Shown: one piece after another, positions 44,201-51,855 of the stretch
Layout of the letters: each line of letters opens with the position of its first letter
Numbering within the stretch: the first letter of the stretch is position 1
NCBI RefSeq assembly: GCF_052076105.1
Contig: NZ_CP197245.1
Location: forward strand, 2,108,001 to 2,172,000
DNA: 64,000 bases
Direction: 5' to 3'
DNA from: Tardiphaga sp052076105
GTDB lineage: Bacteria > Pseudomonadota > Alphaproteobacteria > Rhizobiales > Xanthobacteraceae
Notes under the pieces: generated by a model
What the model was told of the DNA's origin: nothing
Databases searched by the model: none
What the model saw: the letters and a program-made list of their open reading frames with translations, nothing else
Position numbers and translations under genes: made by a program

Positions 44201-44754
44201 TCAAGGAAGTCGGCTTCGAGCTGTATCAATCGATGCTGGAAGAAGCGATCCTGGCGCTCAAGTCCGGCATCTCCGAGCCGATCGCCGACAGGTGGTCGCC
44301 GACGATCACGCTCGGCATGCCGGTGATGATCCCCGACGACTTTGTTGCCGATCTCTCGGTGCGGCTGTCGTTGTATCGGCGGCTTGCCGATCTCGAGACC
44401 GATGACGAGATTGCAGCTTTCGCGGCAGAGCTGCGCGACCGTTTCGGCGTGCTGCCCGACGAGGTGCGCTATCTGTTCAAGATCGCCGCCATCAAGGCCT
44501 ATTGCCGCCGCGCCAATGTCGAGAAGGTCGATGCCGGTCCGAAGGGCGCCGTCATCTCGTTCCGCGACAACTCCTTCGCGCAGCCGGATAAGCTGGTGTT
44601 CTTCATCAAGCAATACGGCCAGGCCGCCAAGGTCCGCCCGGACATGAAGGTGGTGTTCCTGCAGGACTGGGACACGCCGGAAGATCGCCTCGAAGGCGCG
44701 ACGGAAATCCTGCGCGCGTTGGCGGGTCTCGCGGAAAGCAAGAAGGCAGCGTAG
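41236..44754 (+). CDS. mfd: Transcription-repair coupling factor
   Basis: Releases RNA polymerase stalled at DNA lesions and recruits UvrA. The 1,172-residue protein shows the UvrB-like N-terminal module (LPVLQFPAWDCQPYDRVSPH), the RNA-polymerase-interacting CarD-like domain (SAGDVVVHVEHGIGRFVGLQ), the translocase core with Walker A GDVGFGKTE and DEEQHFG, LSATPIPRTLQ, QLRGRVGRS, and the C-terminal TRCF domain (VDAGPKGAVISFR). Complete. Starts on the overlapping stop of sdhE. Confidence 0.98.
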   Translation: MKSPVASPAAQLAPGRALTFANVAEGAEGLIVADLARAVAAKPKPPAVSLTVICRDGPRMQQLARALEFFAPDLPVLQFPAWDCQPYDRVSPHGGILAHRMTTLARLSRLTGSDKPMIVLTTVNAVVQRVPAREMVAAQALSVAPGHVVPMDSIVAWLEHNGYTRSGTVREPGEYAVRGGILDLFPAGLDQPVRFDFFGDSLESIRTFDAETQRTLLDMRALDLVPVSEFQLITETIRRFRMGYVAQFGAPERDDQLYEAVSEGRRHPGMEHWLPLFQDRMDTLFDYLPGTPVAIEPQSEDAAAERFKQIGDYYEARREVMGTPGGGAIYKPLPPDRLYLTDSEWHKRLEDIALARLSPFALPEGTAGAVDAGARQGRNFAPERADANVNVFERVVAHIQALQAERKKVVVALWSEGSRDRMASMLKDHKLLNQQMVNSWRVVQATPRNETMLAVVGMESGFETDQIAVISEQDILGDRLVRPRKASRKLDNFISEVTSLSAGDVVVHVEHGIGRFVGLQTLQVGGAPHDCLELRYANETKLFLPVENIELLSRYGSDQTNVELDKLGGSGWQARKAKLKNRIQEIAGELIKIAAERHLRETERIVVPREQYDEFCARFPYEETEDQQTAINAALHDLEHGKPMDRLVCGDVGFGKTEVAMRATFAVAMEGKQVAVVVPTTLLARQHAKNFAERFRGFPVNVAQASRLVTPKELTATKKGLADGSVDIVVGTHALLGKSIKFKDLGLVVVDEEQHFGVTHKERLKQLRANVHVLTLSATPIPRTLQLALTGVRDLSIIASAPVDRLAVRTFVAPHDPLMIREALLRERYRGGQAFYVVPRIDDLAEVKDFLDKHVPEMKVAVAHGQMAPTVIEDIMSAFYDGKYDILLSTTIVESGLDIPNANTLIIHRADMFGLAQLYQLRGRVGRSKLRAYALFTLPSTHKITGQAERRLKVLQSLENLGAGFQLASHDLDIRGAGNLLGEEQSGHIKEVGFELYQSMLEEAILALKSGISEPIADRWSPTITLGMPVMIPDDFVADLSVRLSLYRRLADLETDDEIAAFAAELRDRFGVLPDEVRYLFKIAAIKAYCRRANVEKVDAGPKGAVISFRDNSFAQPDKLVFFIKQYGQAAKVRPDMKVVFLQDWDTPEDRLEGATEILRALAGLAESKKAA

Positions 44755-44767
44755 GCGCTTTCGCTCC

Positions 44768-44884
44768 GTCCTCATCCTGAGGAGCAGCGCCGATGGCGCT
44801 GCGTCTCGAAGGATGGCTGCGAAGTCAGCGCCGAATACGCATCCTTCGAGACGCCGCCCAAGTGCGGCTCCTCAGGATGAGGAC
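44768..44884. repeat. Nested palindromic repeat after mfd
   Basis: Outer arms GTCCTCATCCTGAGGAGC (44768-44785) and its exact complement (44867-44884); inner arms GCGTCTCGAAGGATG (44801-44815) and complement (44840-44854). Such CTCATCCTGAGGAGC / CTCGAAGGATG elements are very common in Bradyrhizobium and Rhodopseudomonas. It may also act as a bidirectional stop between mfd and the gene at 44953. Confidence 0.85.
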
Positions 44885-44889
44885 AGAGC

Positions 44890-44930
44890 GTGCAGCAAAC
44901 AGAACAGCCGCCGGCATCGTTGCCGACGGC
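44890..44930 (-). terminator. Terminator-like hairpin for the PRC-barrel gene
   Basis: On the minus strand GCCGTCGGCA-ACGA-TGCCGGCGGC folds into a 10-bp stem with one weak pair, followed by TGTTCTGTTTG, 22 bases after the stop codon. Confidence 0.5.
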
Positions 44931-44952
44931 CGTTCATTGAATGACGCGACGC

Positions 44953-45345
44953 TTACTTCGGATACTTGAATTCCGGAGCAGCCTTCAGCGCTTCCTTGGT
45001 GGTGTTCATCGACGCCACCCACTTGTTGTCCTTGTTCAGGCTCACCTTCACCGATGCAGGCGAGACCGCGACATAGTGTTCGCCCATGCCGAGGAAGCCG
45101 CCGACTGACAGGATCAGGGCGTCGACCTGATTGTTCTTGATGGCCAGATCGCTGATCTCGCCGATCGTCTCATCCTTCTGGTTGGTGATGTTCAGGCCCT
45201 TGAGCTTGGACGAGAACATCTCTTCCTGGGAGACGGTCGAGAACTTTGCCTCGGCGGGTGCAGCGCCAGTCGTGATTGTCGACTGTGCCAAAGCCGGCGT
45301 GGCGAGAAGGGCGAGGGAAGCGGTGATGAGTGCAAGCTTTTTCAT
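44953..45345 (-). CDS. Exported PRC-barrel domain protein
   Basis: A 130-residue protein with a signal peptide (MKKLALITASLALLATPALA) and one PRC-barrel-like beta domain (about 45-105: MFSSKLKGLNITNQKDETIG, EISDLAIKNNQVDALILSVG, FLGMGEHYVAVSPASV). PRC-barrel proteins in rhizobia are often stress-linked periplasmic proteins; a precise role is unknown. The ATG at 45345 puts the signal peptide first; the ATG at 45360 would add five residues. Stand-alone gene with its own terminator. Confidence 0.88.
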   Translation of the reverse strand: MKKLALITASLALLATPALAQSTITTGAAPAEAKFSTVSQEEMFSSKLKGLNITNQKDETIGEISDLAIKNNQVDALILSVGGFLGMGEHYVAVSPASVKVSLNKDNKWVASMNTTKEALKAAPEFKYPK

Positions 45346-45418
45346 TATCGTTGTCTCCATTGCAGATGCACCTACAATGCGACGTTCGATACTTCGTTCC
45401 TGACTTTATTTCAGGAAC

Positions 45419-46654
45419 TTATGACGCTGCGCGTTGTGCGTCCCCGCCATGCAGGCGCGCCAGCAGTGACTTCGAGGTATCCGTTGGCTCCATGGTGATC
45501 ACGGTGACGTGGGGATCGTTGCGGGCATCGCGCTTCGGCCCGTGCATGGTGTGCTTCATCACGCTGGAGAGGCGCCTGGCGATCATATGGGCGTTGCGCT
45601 GGTCGGTTTCGGCGAAGGCGACCACGATGGAGCCGTCGTTCTGCAGCGTGCCGAAATCCATCCGCCGCATCAGCCGGCTGATGATCCGCGCAGCGTCGCG
45701 CTGCGCGCGTAGCGGGATATTGTCGAATGAGAACCGTGCCATCGACAATCCGCCGCCGCGGGTCTGTGTGTGATAGACGGCTGTCGCGATGTCGCGTTCG
45801 AAGGCTGCAATCGTCAGCAGGCCGGTGGCGGGATCGAGCAGCCCGTCGGATTCGATCGATTTCAAGGTGCGGCCGAGGCGTGCTTCAAAGGCGTGCTGGC
45901 GCAGCAGCGGCAGCGCTGTCGCCGCGACGGTGTCGGCGTCTCCGACGACGATTTCGAGATTGGCAAGATCGTAGCTTGGCGTCAGGCCGGGCACGGTGAC
46001 GACAACGGGCAGATTGCGGAAGCGTGCGTCCTCGGTAAGGACGGTGAGAAACGCGTCAACGACACGCGTGCTGAAGCCTTCGCCGATGACGATGCCGTCG
46101 AGGTCGCGCCCATTGAGATGCTTGGCGGCAGCCTCGATGCTGAGCGCGCCGACCACGCCGACGCGTTCGCCGAGCGCCACCGACAATGCGGCATAACCAC
46201 CGCCGCGGCCGATCAGCATCACCGTCGCATCGTCCAGCGGGTCCGACTGCAGTGACATGCGATGCAGGTTGTCGGCGGTCAGGCGTCGCATCACCGTGGC
46301 ATGCAGCGTGCGGACGCGCAGCGCGTTGCGCAGGCGTGCGCTGAGTCGATCGAAATTGCCGTCGGTCTGCGTGAGCGGGATCGCATGACCGGGCAGGTCA
46401 GTAACAGGATCGATGGCGATCAGCGGCACGTAAGGCTGCTTGGCGCCAAGCCGCTTCGCCAGCGCCTGGAAGGTCGGCATGTCGTCGGCCGAAGCTGACA
46501 CCACGACGGCGGCCGGTTGTACACGTGCCACCGCATCCAGTGCCTCGGCCCATGTCGCATCGACCACCGGGAAGATGTTGCTCTCCGCCAGGGCTGTCGC
46601 AAACGCGGCCGGCTGCTGGTTGGAGACGGCGACGATGGTGGCCTGATCGGACAT
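45419..46654 (-). CDS. Degenerate receiver/GGDEF regulatory protein
   Basis: A 411-residue cytoplasmic protein of PleD-like outline: two receiver-like folds (about 5-130 and 140-260) and a C-terminal GGDEF-like domain (from LLDPATGLLTIAAFERDIAT). Both signal-transduction sites are lost: the phospho-Asp position of the first receiver reads VVVSASADD, and the GGDEF signature is replaced by NDGSI in GTLQNDGSIVVAFAETD. It therefore should neither take phosphate nor make c-di-GMP; it may act by binding. First ATG preceded by a plausible site. The neighbour at 46761 is on the same strand, 106 bases upstream. Confidence 0.8.
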   Translation of the reverse strand: MSDQATIVAVSNQQPAAFATALAESNIFPVVDATWAEALDAVARVQPAAVVVSASADDMPTFQALAKRLGAKQPYVPLIAIDPVTDLPGHAIPLTQTDGNFDRLSARLRNALRVRTLHATVMRRLTADNLHRMSLQSDPLDDATVMLIGRGGGYAALSVALGERVGVVGALSIEAAAKHLNGRDLDGIVIGEGFSTRVVDAFLTVLTEDARFRNLPVVVTVPGLTPSYDLANLEIVVGDADTVAATALPLLRQHAFEARLGRTLKSIESDGLLDPATGLLTIAAFERDIATAVYHTQTRGGGLSMARFSFDNIPLRAQRDAARIISRLMRRMDFGTLQNDGSIVVAFAETDQRNAHMIARRLSSVMKHTMHGPKRDARNDPHVTVITMEPTDTSKSLLARLHGGDAQRAAS

Positions 46655-46760
46655 GCTTGGCTGCTACCCCTGACGCGAAACTGATCGCGGCAGGCTAGCC
46701 CGACGTCCTTAATGTGCGGTCAATGAGATTGCTCGCATTTTCACGATCGCGCTCGCTCGC

Positions 46761-48278
46761 TCAGTCGGCCATCGCCCGGTCACGAAACGCTTCGACCATC
46801 AGCGGGTTGAGGCCGAGTTCTGTGAGAGCATCGCGGGCGCGGGCGTTGTTGCTGGCGCGGCCGGCGAGGCGGTAGCCGCTGAGCCGATCCGGGAGTGCCG
46901 TCAGCATGGCGTTCTCGCCGAGCCGCTTGGCCCATTCATTGAGGTCCTGCGCCAGGAAGCGATAGCCGCCGACGGCCATGATGCCCGAGGGCGGCGCGGT
47001 GATGTTGATCGCGCCGGTCACACGGTCGAGCCGGGCCATATAGCCGGTATCGACATAATCGAGCGGCTTGGCCGGGATCAGGGCATTGCTGGCGTCGGCC
47101 TGGGCCGTATAGGCCAGCACCGGCACCATGGGGCCGCGCAGGCCCAGCGTGCCCCGGGGCGTCAGGATGATGTCGCCGGCAATGGCAGAGCCTTGTTGGG
47201 CGCGTGGCGCGCCATGAGGGCCCGGCATGATGGCGACGGGCAAGCCGTCGTCGCCGCGGATGGCGCCGAACAGACCGGCTTCGCCGAACAGATAGACGTC
47301 GGTGAACGAGGCCTGCGAACGGGGCCACGCCGGCGAAGCCGTAACCTGTTCAGGGGCGCGCCAGAGGCCGAGCACGTAACGCAGCACCGGCGAGCGATCG
47401 AACAACCCGCCTTCGGCGAGACGCTGCGCCAGCGGCGCCGGCGCCACCAGTACGTCGCAGGCATTCGCCGCGATGCCGCGCTCCAGCACCGCATTGTCGA
47501 ACGGATGATGCAGGGCAAGTACGCCACCGGAGAGCAGCCAGGTCACCAGCGACGAGGCGACGCTGGCGAAAGACGACGGCACCAGCGCGGACATGATCGT
47601 GGCGCCCTGCGGCATCCCGCTCTCCAGGAACACGGCAAGGCCGCCGGAGATCAGGTTGAGATGGGTGCGCGGCACCGCGCGGAAACCATCGGAGGTAACA
47701 TCGAAGGAGACGATGGCTGCACGGCGGGCATCTTGCGTGACCGGCGTGGGCTCCACGAACTCGCCGGACAGCACGGCATCGAGCGGGGTCATGCCTTCCG
47801 GCAGATCGCTGCCGAAACCGCCGACATAGCGGATCGAGAAGGCTTCAGCCGCAGCATTCATGATGAGGTCGGCATGGCTGACGCCGTCGATCTTGCTCTG
47901 CGTCACCAGCGCCCGCGCGCTGCAACGATTCAGTGCCATGGTCAGATCGGCCTGGCGCCAGAGCTGAGGCAGCACGGCGACGATCAGGCCGGCGCGATGC
48001 GCGGCCAGCACGGTCAGGACGAATTCCACGGTGTTCGGCAACTGGACGGCGACGACCGAATTGGCAGGGAGACCGGCCTCCATGAAATGCGCCGTCAGCG
48101 CCGAGATCGCCCGGTCCGCATCTGCAAAGGTCAGCCGCTGCGGCTCCGTTGCGGTGACGCGCAGCTTGTCGGCGGGATCGACCAGCGCCAGTGCCTGCGG
48201 CTGCCGGCTGAGGATACGACGAAACAGGCCGTCGAGGGTGGGCGAGGCATTCGGCGTAGGCGAGGTGGATGCGGTCAC
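46761..48278 (-). CDS. AMP-binding (acyl-CoA synthetase-like) protein lacking catalytic motifs
   Basis: A 505-residue protein of the adenylate-forming superfamily by overall pattern: SVVAVQLPNTVEFVLTVLAAHRAG (motif A2 region, about 74-97), a long core, DTGYMARLD (A7) and a C-terminal lid. The signature A3 loop, normally TSGTTGxPKG, reads TSDGFRAVPRTH (195-206), the A5 YGxTE is FGEAG, and no lysine stands in the C-terminal A10 place. ATP use is thus doubtful. Four bases separate it from the upstream YejA-like gene, so the two are one operon. It could be a binding or scaffolding protein. Confidence 0.82.
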   Translation of the reverse strand: MTASTSPTPNASPTLDGLFRRILSRQPQALALVDPADKLRVTATEPQRLTFADADRAISALTAHFMEAGLPANSVVAVQLPNTVEFVLTVLAAHRAGLIVAVLPQLWRQADLTMALNRCSARALVTQSKIDGVSHADLIMNAAAEAFSIRYVGGFGSDLPEGMTPLDAVLSGEFVEPTPVTQDARRAAIVSFDVTSDGFRAVPRTHLNLISGGLAVFLESGMPQGATIMSALVPSSFASVASSLVTWLLSGGVLALHHPFDNAVLERGIAANACDVLVAPAPLAQRLAEGGLFDRSPVLRYVLGLWRAPEQVTASPAWPRSQASFTDVYLFGEAGLFGAIRGDDGLPVAIMPGPHGAPRAQQGSAIAGDIILTPRGTLGLRGPMVPVLAYTAQADASNALIPAKPLDYVDTGYMARLDRVTGAINITAPPSGIMAVGGYRFLAQDLNEWAKRLGENAMLTALPDRLSGYRLAGRASNNARARDALTELGLNPLMVEAFRDRAMAD

Positions 48279-48282
48279 GGTG

Positions 48283-50151
48283 TCACTTCCGGTTCGGCGG
48301 CGAAGCTGGCAGCGTTCTGGCCCACCACGTCTCCGGCAAATAGCCCGACAGCGCGATGGTCGAAGGTCGTTCTATCCGATTCCATCGGGCAATCCATTGC
48401 TCGCCCACATAGTAAAGCGGGATAGCGTAGAAACCCGCGATCAATGCGCGGTCCATGGCGCGCACGGCATCGACGAACGGACCGTGGTCGCGGGCCTCCA
48501 GCATGGCCGAGATCATGGCGTCGACAGCGGGATTCTTCGCGCCCATATAGTTGCGGGTGCCGGGATTGTCGGCGGCTTCCGAGCCCCAGTAGAACGACTG
48601 CTCGTTGCCGGGCGATAGCGACTGGTCCCAGCGGTTCTGGATCATGTCGAATTCGAAATTGATGCGGCGCTGGTCGAACTGCACGGCATCGATCGAACGG
48701 ATATTGGCTATGACACCGGCGCGCTTGAGATCGCGCGCATAGGCCAGCGCGATGCGTTCCTGATCGCGGGTGGTGACGAGGATCTCGAAGGCGAGGGGCG
48801 TTTTGTCCGACTGCCGCCGCAGCACGTTGTTATCGAGCACGTAGCCGGCATCCTTCAGCAGTGCCAGCGCAGTGCGCAGCGCGGGACGGTCACGGCCCGA
48901 GCCGTCGCTGACCGGCAGGCGGTAGCTACCATCGAGAATGTTGGCCGCGATATTCGAAGCGTAGGGCTGCAGCAGTGCCCGTTCGCGATCATCGGCGGCG
49001 CGCATATAGGCCGAGAGATCCGAGCCCGCGAAGAAGCCGGCCGAACGGGCATAGAGGCCGAAGAAATAGGTGCGGTTGATCCATTCGAAATCGAACAGCA
49101 GCGTCAGCGCCTGTCGTACGCGAATATCCGCGAACATCGGTCGCCGCGTGTTGAACACCAGAAATTCCGACGGCTTCGGCAGGCCGGTCTTGATGCTGTC
49201 GCGGATCACTTCGCCTGATGTGGCGGCGGGGAATGTGTAGCCGTCATGCCAGCGCAGCGGTTCGTTCTCGACGCGGAAGTCGTAGAGGCCGCGCTTGAAG
49301 GCTTCGAAATGGGTGTTGGCCTCGCGATAGTAGTCGAGGCGGATCTCGTCGAAATTCCACAGCCCGCGATTGATCGGCAGATCGCGGCCCCAATAGGCGG
49401 GATTGCGGGTGAGGGTCACCGCTGCGCCGGGTTTCACAGCCGTCACCGTATAGGGCCCGGAGCCCAGCGGCGGCGCCATCGAGGTTTCCTCGAACGTATC
49501 GGGATTGACGGCATGTTTCGGCAGCACCGGCATCAGGCCGAGGATCAACGGCAATTCGCGATCTGCCTGGCCGCCGAAGTCGAAGCGCACCGTGCGCTCG
49601 TCCAGCGCCTCGGCCCTGGCCACTTTCGAATAATACTGCCGGTGATTGGGCCGGCCCTTGTCGCGCAGCAACTGCCAGGAGAACAGCACGTCGGCGGCCA
49701 GCACGGGTTTGCCGTCGGAGAATTTGGCCTTGGGGTTGATCCGGAACGTGACGAAGCTTCTCGCGTCATCGGTCTCGACGCTCTCGGCGAGCAGGCCATA
49801 GAGCGTGAAGGCCTCGTCCTGGCCGCGGGCCATCAGGCTCTCGATGACATAGCCGCGCATCTGCGGAACCGCGATGCCCCGGACGATGAAGGGATTGAGG
49901 CTGTCGAAGGTGCCGAGAACGCCCTGGATCATGCGGCCGCCTTTCGGCGCGTCGGGATTGGCATAGGGCATCTGCCTGAAATCGGCTGACAGCGCGGGGG
50001 CGCCGTGCATGGCGATCGCGTGGCGGGGATCAGCCTGTGCGGAATCGGCCACCGGGCCGGCCAGCACTGTCCAGCAGGCCAACGCCGCGATCACCTTGGA
50101 CCAGGTCGAAAGACCCTGTGCATCTGCGCGATTTGATTCGGTTGATTTCAC
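48283..50151 (-). CDS. YejA-like oligopeptide ABC-transporter binding protein
   Basis: A 622-residue periplasmic solute-binding protein of family 5 (SBP_bac_5), closest in wording to YejA of the microcin C/peptide uptake system: MHGAPALSADFRQMPYANPD followed by APKGGRMIQG, GSGPYTVTAVKPGAAVTL, and FEAFKRGLYDFRVEN. A signal peptide (about residues 20-40) ends SAQA. No permease or ATPase gene is next to it; instead the adenylate-forming-like gene follows after four bases. YejBEF may lie elsewhere. Confidence 0.92.
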   Translation of the reverse strand: MKSTESNRADAQGLSTWSKVIAALACWTVLAGPVADSAQADPRHAIAMHGAPALSADFRQMPYANPDAPKGGRMIQGVLGTFDSLNPFIVRGIAVPQMRGYVIESLMARGQDEAFTLYGLLAESVETDDARSFVTFRINPKAKFSDGKPVLAADVLFSWQLLRDKGRPNHRQYYSKVARAEALDERTVRFDFGGQADRELPLILGLMPVLPKHAVNPDTFEETSMAPPLGSGPYTVTAVKPGAAVTLTRNPAYWGRDLPINRGLWNFDEIRLDYYREANTHFEAFKRGLYDFRVENEPLRWHDGYTFPAATSGEVIRDSIKTGLPKPSEFLVFNTRRPMFADIRVRQALTLLFDFEWINRTYFFGLYARSAGFFAGSDLSAYMRAADDRERALLQPYASNIAANILDGSYRLPVSDGSGRDRPALRTALALLKDAGYVLDNNVLRRQSDKTPLAFEILVTTRDQERIALAYARDLKRAGVIANIRSIDAVQFDQRRINFEFDMIQNRWDQSLSPGNEQSFYWGSEAADNPGTRNYMGAKNPAVDAMISAMLEARDHGPFVDAVRAMDRALIAGFYAIPLYYVGEQWIARWNRIERPSTIALSGYLPETWWARTLPASPPNRK

Positions 50152-50376
50152 AGAGGAACTTTACCATGGCTCCCCGCCCGGAACCTGTGCCATGCATCAA
50201 ATAGGGCTGGTGCCATTGATCTTTTCGTCCGCCGCTGTATTGAAAGCGGACAATTGACGAGGGCGGCGCGGCCTGTCACGTAACGGCCGTAATTGGCACC
50301 GAGACACCCGCCAACGGGTGACTGTCAGCGCCGCCTCAGGGATATGAGCGCTTCCGTTCAGAAAGGGTTTTCCGCA

Positions 50377-51198
50377 ATGAATTTCCGTCTCTTGGCTGCG
50401 TCGGTTCTGCCGCGCGGGCGGGGCTTCGCGCTTCTGGCGGCGACGGCCTTGACCGCCACGATGATCGCTCCGGTTGCGCATGCGCAGGCTCCTGCGCCCG
50501 GTGCCCCGGCTGCGGCGCCAAAGGCTGCGGCCCCGGCTCCCAAGGCTGCCCCGAAGGCCGCTCCGAAGGCTGCTGCTCCGGCCGCTCCCGCTGCCCAGGC
50601 GCCAGCCGCAGGCGCGCCGCCGGCCGATCAGCAGGTTCAGCTGATCTATGCGCCCTGGACCAAGTTCTGCCTCAAGGGCCAGGACGCCAATGCCAAGCAG
50701 GTCTGCTTCACCGGCAAGGACGGCCGCATCGAGTCGGGCCAGCCCGTCATCGCTGCCGTCATCATCGAGCCGGAAGGCGAACCGAAGAAGATCCTGCGCG
50801 TGACGCTGCCGCTCGGCATGCAGCTCGTGCACGGCACCCGCGTGATCGTGGACAGCAATGCCCCGGCGCAGAGCCCCTATGTGATCTGCTTCGCCAACGG
50901 CTGCATGTCCGATTACGAAGTCACCCCGGAGCTCCTGGCCAATCTGAAGAAGGGCCAGAACCTGATCGTGCAGGCGATCAACTCCAACGGCGCACCGCTC
51001 ACGCTGCCGCTGCCGCTGGCCGAATTCGCCAAGGCCTATGACGGCCCGCCGACCGATCCGAAGGTGTTCGAGGAAACCCAGAAGAAGCTGCAGGAAGAAC
51101 TGCAGAAGCGCGCTGCGGAAGCCCGTGCCAAGCTCGAAGCCCAGCAGCCGGCAGCTGGTGCAGCACCGGCGGCTCCGGCCAATCCGGCCGCGAAGTAA
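50377..51198 (+). CDS. Invasion-associated locus B (IalB)-family protein
   Basis: A 273-residue exported protein. The signal peptide ends VAHAQA (about residue 38), then an Ala/Pro/Lys-rich spacer, then an IalB-type domain with WTKFCLKGQD, VCFTGKDGRIESGQ, LPLGMQLVHGTRV and YVICFANGCMSDYEV, with the two cysteine pairs typical of the family. The last 50 residues are a charged coiled-coil (FEETQKKLQEELQKRAAEAR). IalB proteins are periplasmic and found throughout Rhizobiales with mostly unknown function. An ATG at 50344 is an alternative start. A strong terminator follows. Confidence 0.9.
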   Translation: MNFRLLAASVLPRGRGFALLAATALTATMIAPVAHAQAPAPGAPAAAPKAAAPAPKAAPKAAPKAAAPAAPAAQAPAAGAPPADQQVQLIYAPWTKFCLKGQDANAKQVCFTGKDGRIESGQPVIAAVIIEPEGEPKKILRVTLPLGMQLVHGTRVIVDSNAPAQSPYVICFANGCMSDYEVTPELLANLKKGQNLIVQAINSNGAPLTLPLPLAEFAKAYDGPPTDPKVFEETQKKLQEELQKRAAEARAKLEAQQPAAGAAPAAPANPAAK

Positions 51199-51222
51199 GC
51201 TGATTCAAGAGACAAACGAAGA

Positions 51223-51248
51223 GGCGCTCAGAAATGAGCGCCTTTTTT
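51223..51248 (+). terminator. Rho-independent terminator of the IalB gene
   Basis: GGCGCTCA-GAAA-TGAGCGCC, a perfect 8-bp stem with a GAAA loop, followed at once by six Ts, 24 bases after the stop codon. Confidence 0.95.
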
Positions 51249-51263
51249 GTTGAGTTGGACTTC

Positions 51264-51386
51264 GTCATTCCGGGGCGCAGGCGCGCCTTCGCGCATGCGA
51301 ACCCGGAATCCCGACATGATAGTCCGAAATCGATGAACACGCCGGGATTCCGGGTTCGCTCGCAAGAGCGAGCGCCCCGGAATGAC
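51264..51386. repeat. Nested palindromic repeat of the GTCATTCCGGGGCGC type
   Basis: Outer arms GTCATTCCGGGGCGC (51264-51278) and complement (51372-51386); inner arms CGAACCCGGAATCCCG (51298-51313) and complement (51343-51358). A sister copy lies at 34996-35122. It fills the gap between the convergent IalB and hspQ genes. Confidence 0.85.
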
Positions 51387-51401
51387 CGAGCAGATGCTCG
51401 G

Positions 51402-51734
51402 TCAATTCAGCGACGAATTGCGCGGGCGGTAGCTGCCGGACTTGTCCTTGATGAAGATCTCGGCGACCTGGGAGTGCCGGATCGGCTCGCCGGATTCATC
51501 GGGGAGCAGGTTCTGCTCGGAGACGTAAGCGACGTATTCCGACTCAGAATTCTCGGCCAGCAGGTGGTAAAATGGCTGGTCCTTGTTCGGACGGACGTCT
51601 TCGGGGATCGACAGCCACCATTCTTCGGTGTTGTTGAATTCCGGATCGATGTCGAACACCACCCCCCGGAACGAAAAGATCCGGTGGCGGACGATCTGTC
51701 CAATCTGGAATTTGGCGGTCCGCGCTTTGATCAT
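51402..51734 (-). CDS. hspQ: HspQ / YccV-like hemimethylated-DNA-binding-domain protein
   Basis: A 110-residue protein with the YccV-like fold: FQIGQIVRHRIFSFRGVVFD, then the signature PFYHLLAENSESEYVAYVSE with QNLLPDESGEPIRHSQV. In enterobacteria HspQ is a heat-shock protein that primes the Lon protease. ATG at 51734 (MIKARTAKF) gives the family length; the upstream ATG at 51776 adds a poor leader. It faces the AEC transporter gene divergently. Confidence 0.92.
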   Translation of the reverse strand: MIKARTAKFQIGQIVRHRIFSFRGVVFDIDPEFNNTEEWWLSIPEDVRPNKDQPFYHLLAENSESEYVAYVSEQNLLPDESGEPIRHSQVAEIFIKDKSGSYRPRNSSLN

Positions 51735-51855
51735 TCTGGTCGAATAGACCAGGATTGTGGCCGATGCTAGAGGCAAACGACGGATTTAAGACAGCCGGAC
51801 GCCGCTCCCCGATATCCCGCCCCACGGGCCAAGAACCAAGAAAAACACGCCTGAC

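Noticed and set aside
41140..44775. 1,211-codon open frame antisense to mfd
   Set aside because: A by-product of GC-rich codon bias opposite a certain gene; the translation is Arg/His/Asp-rich and resembles no protein.
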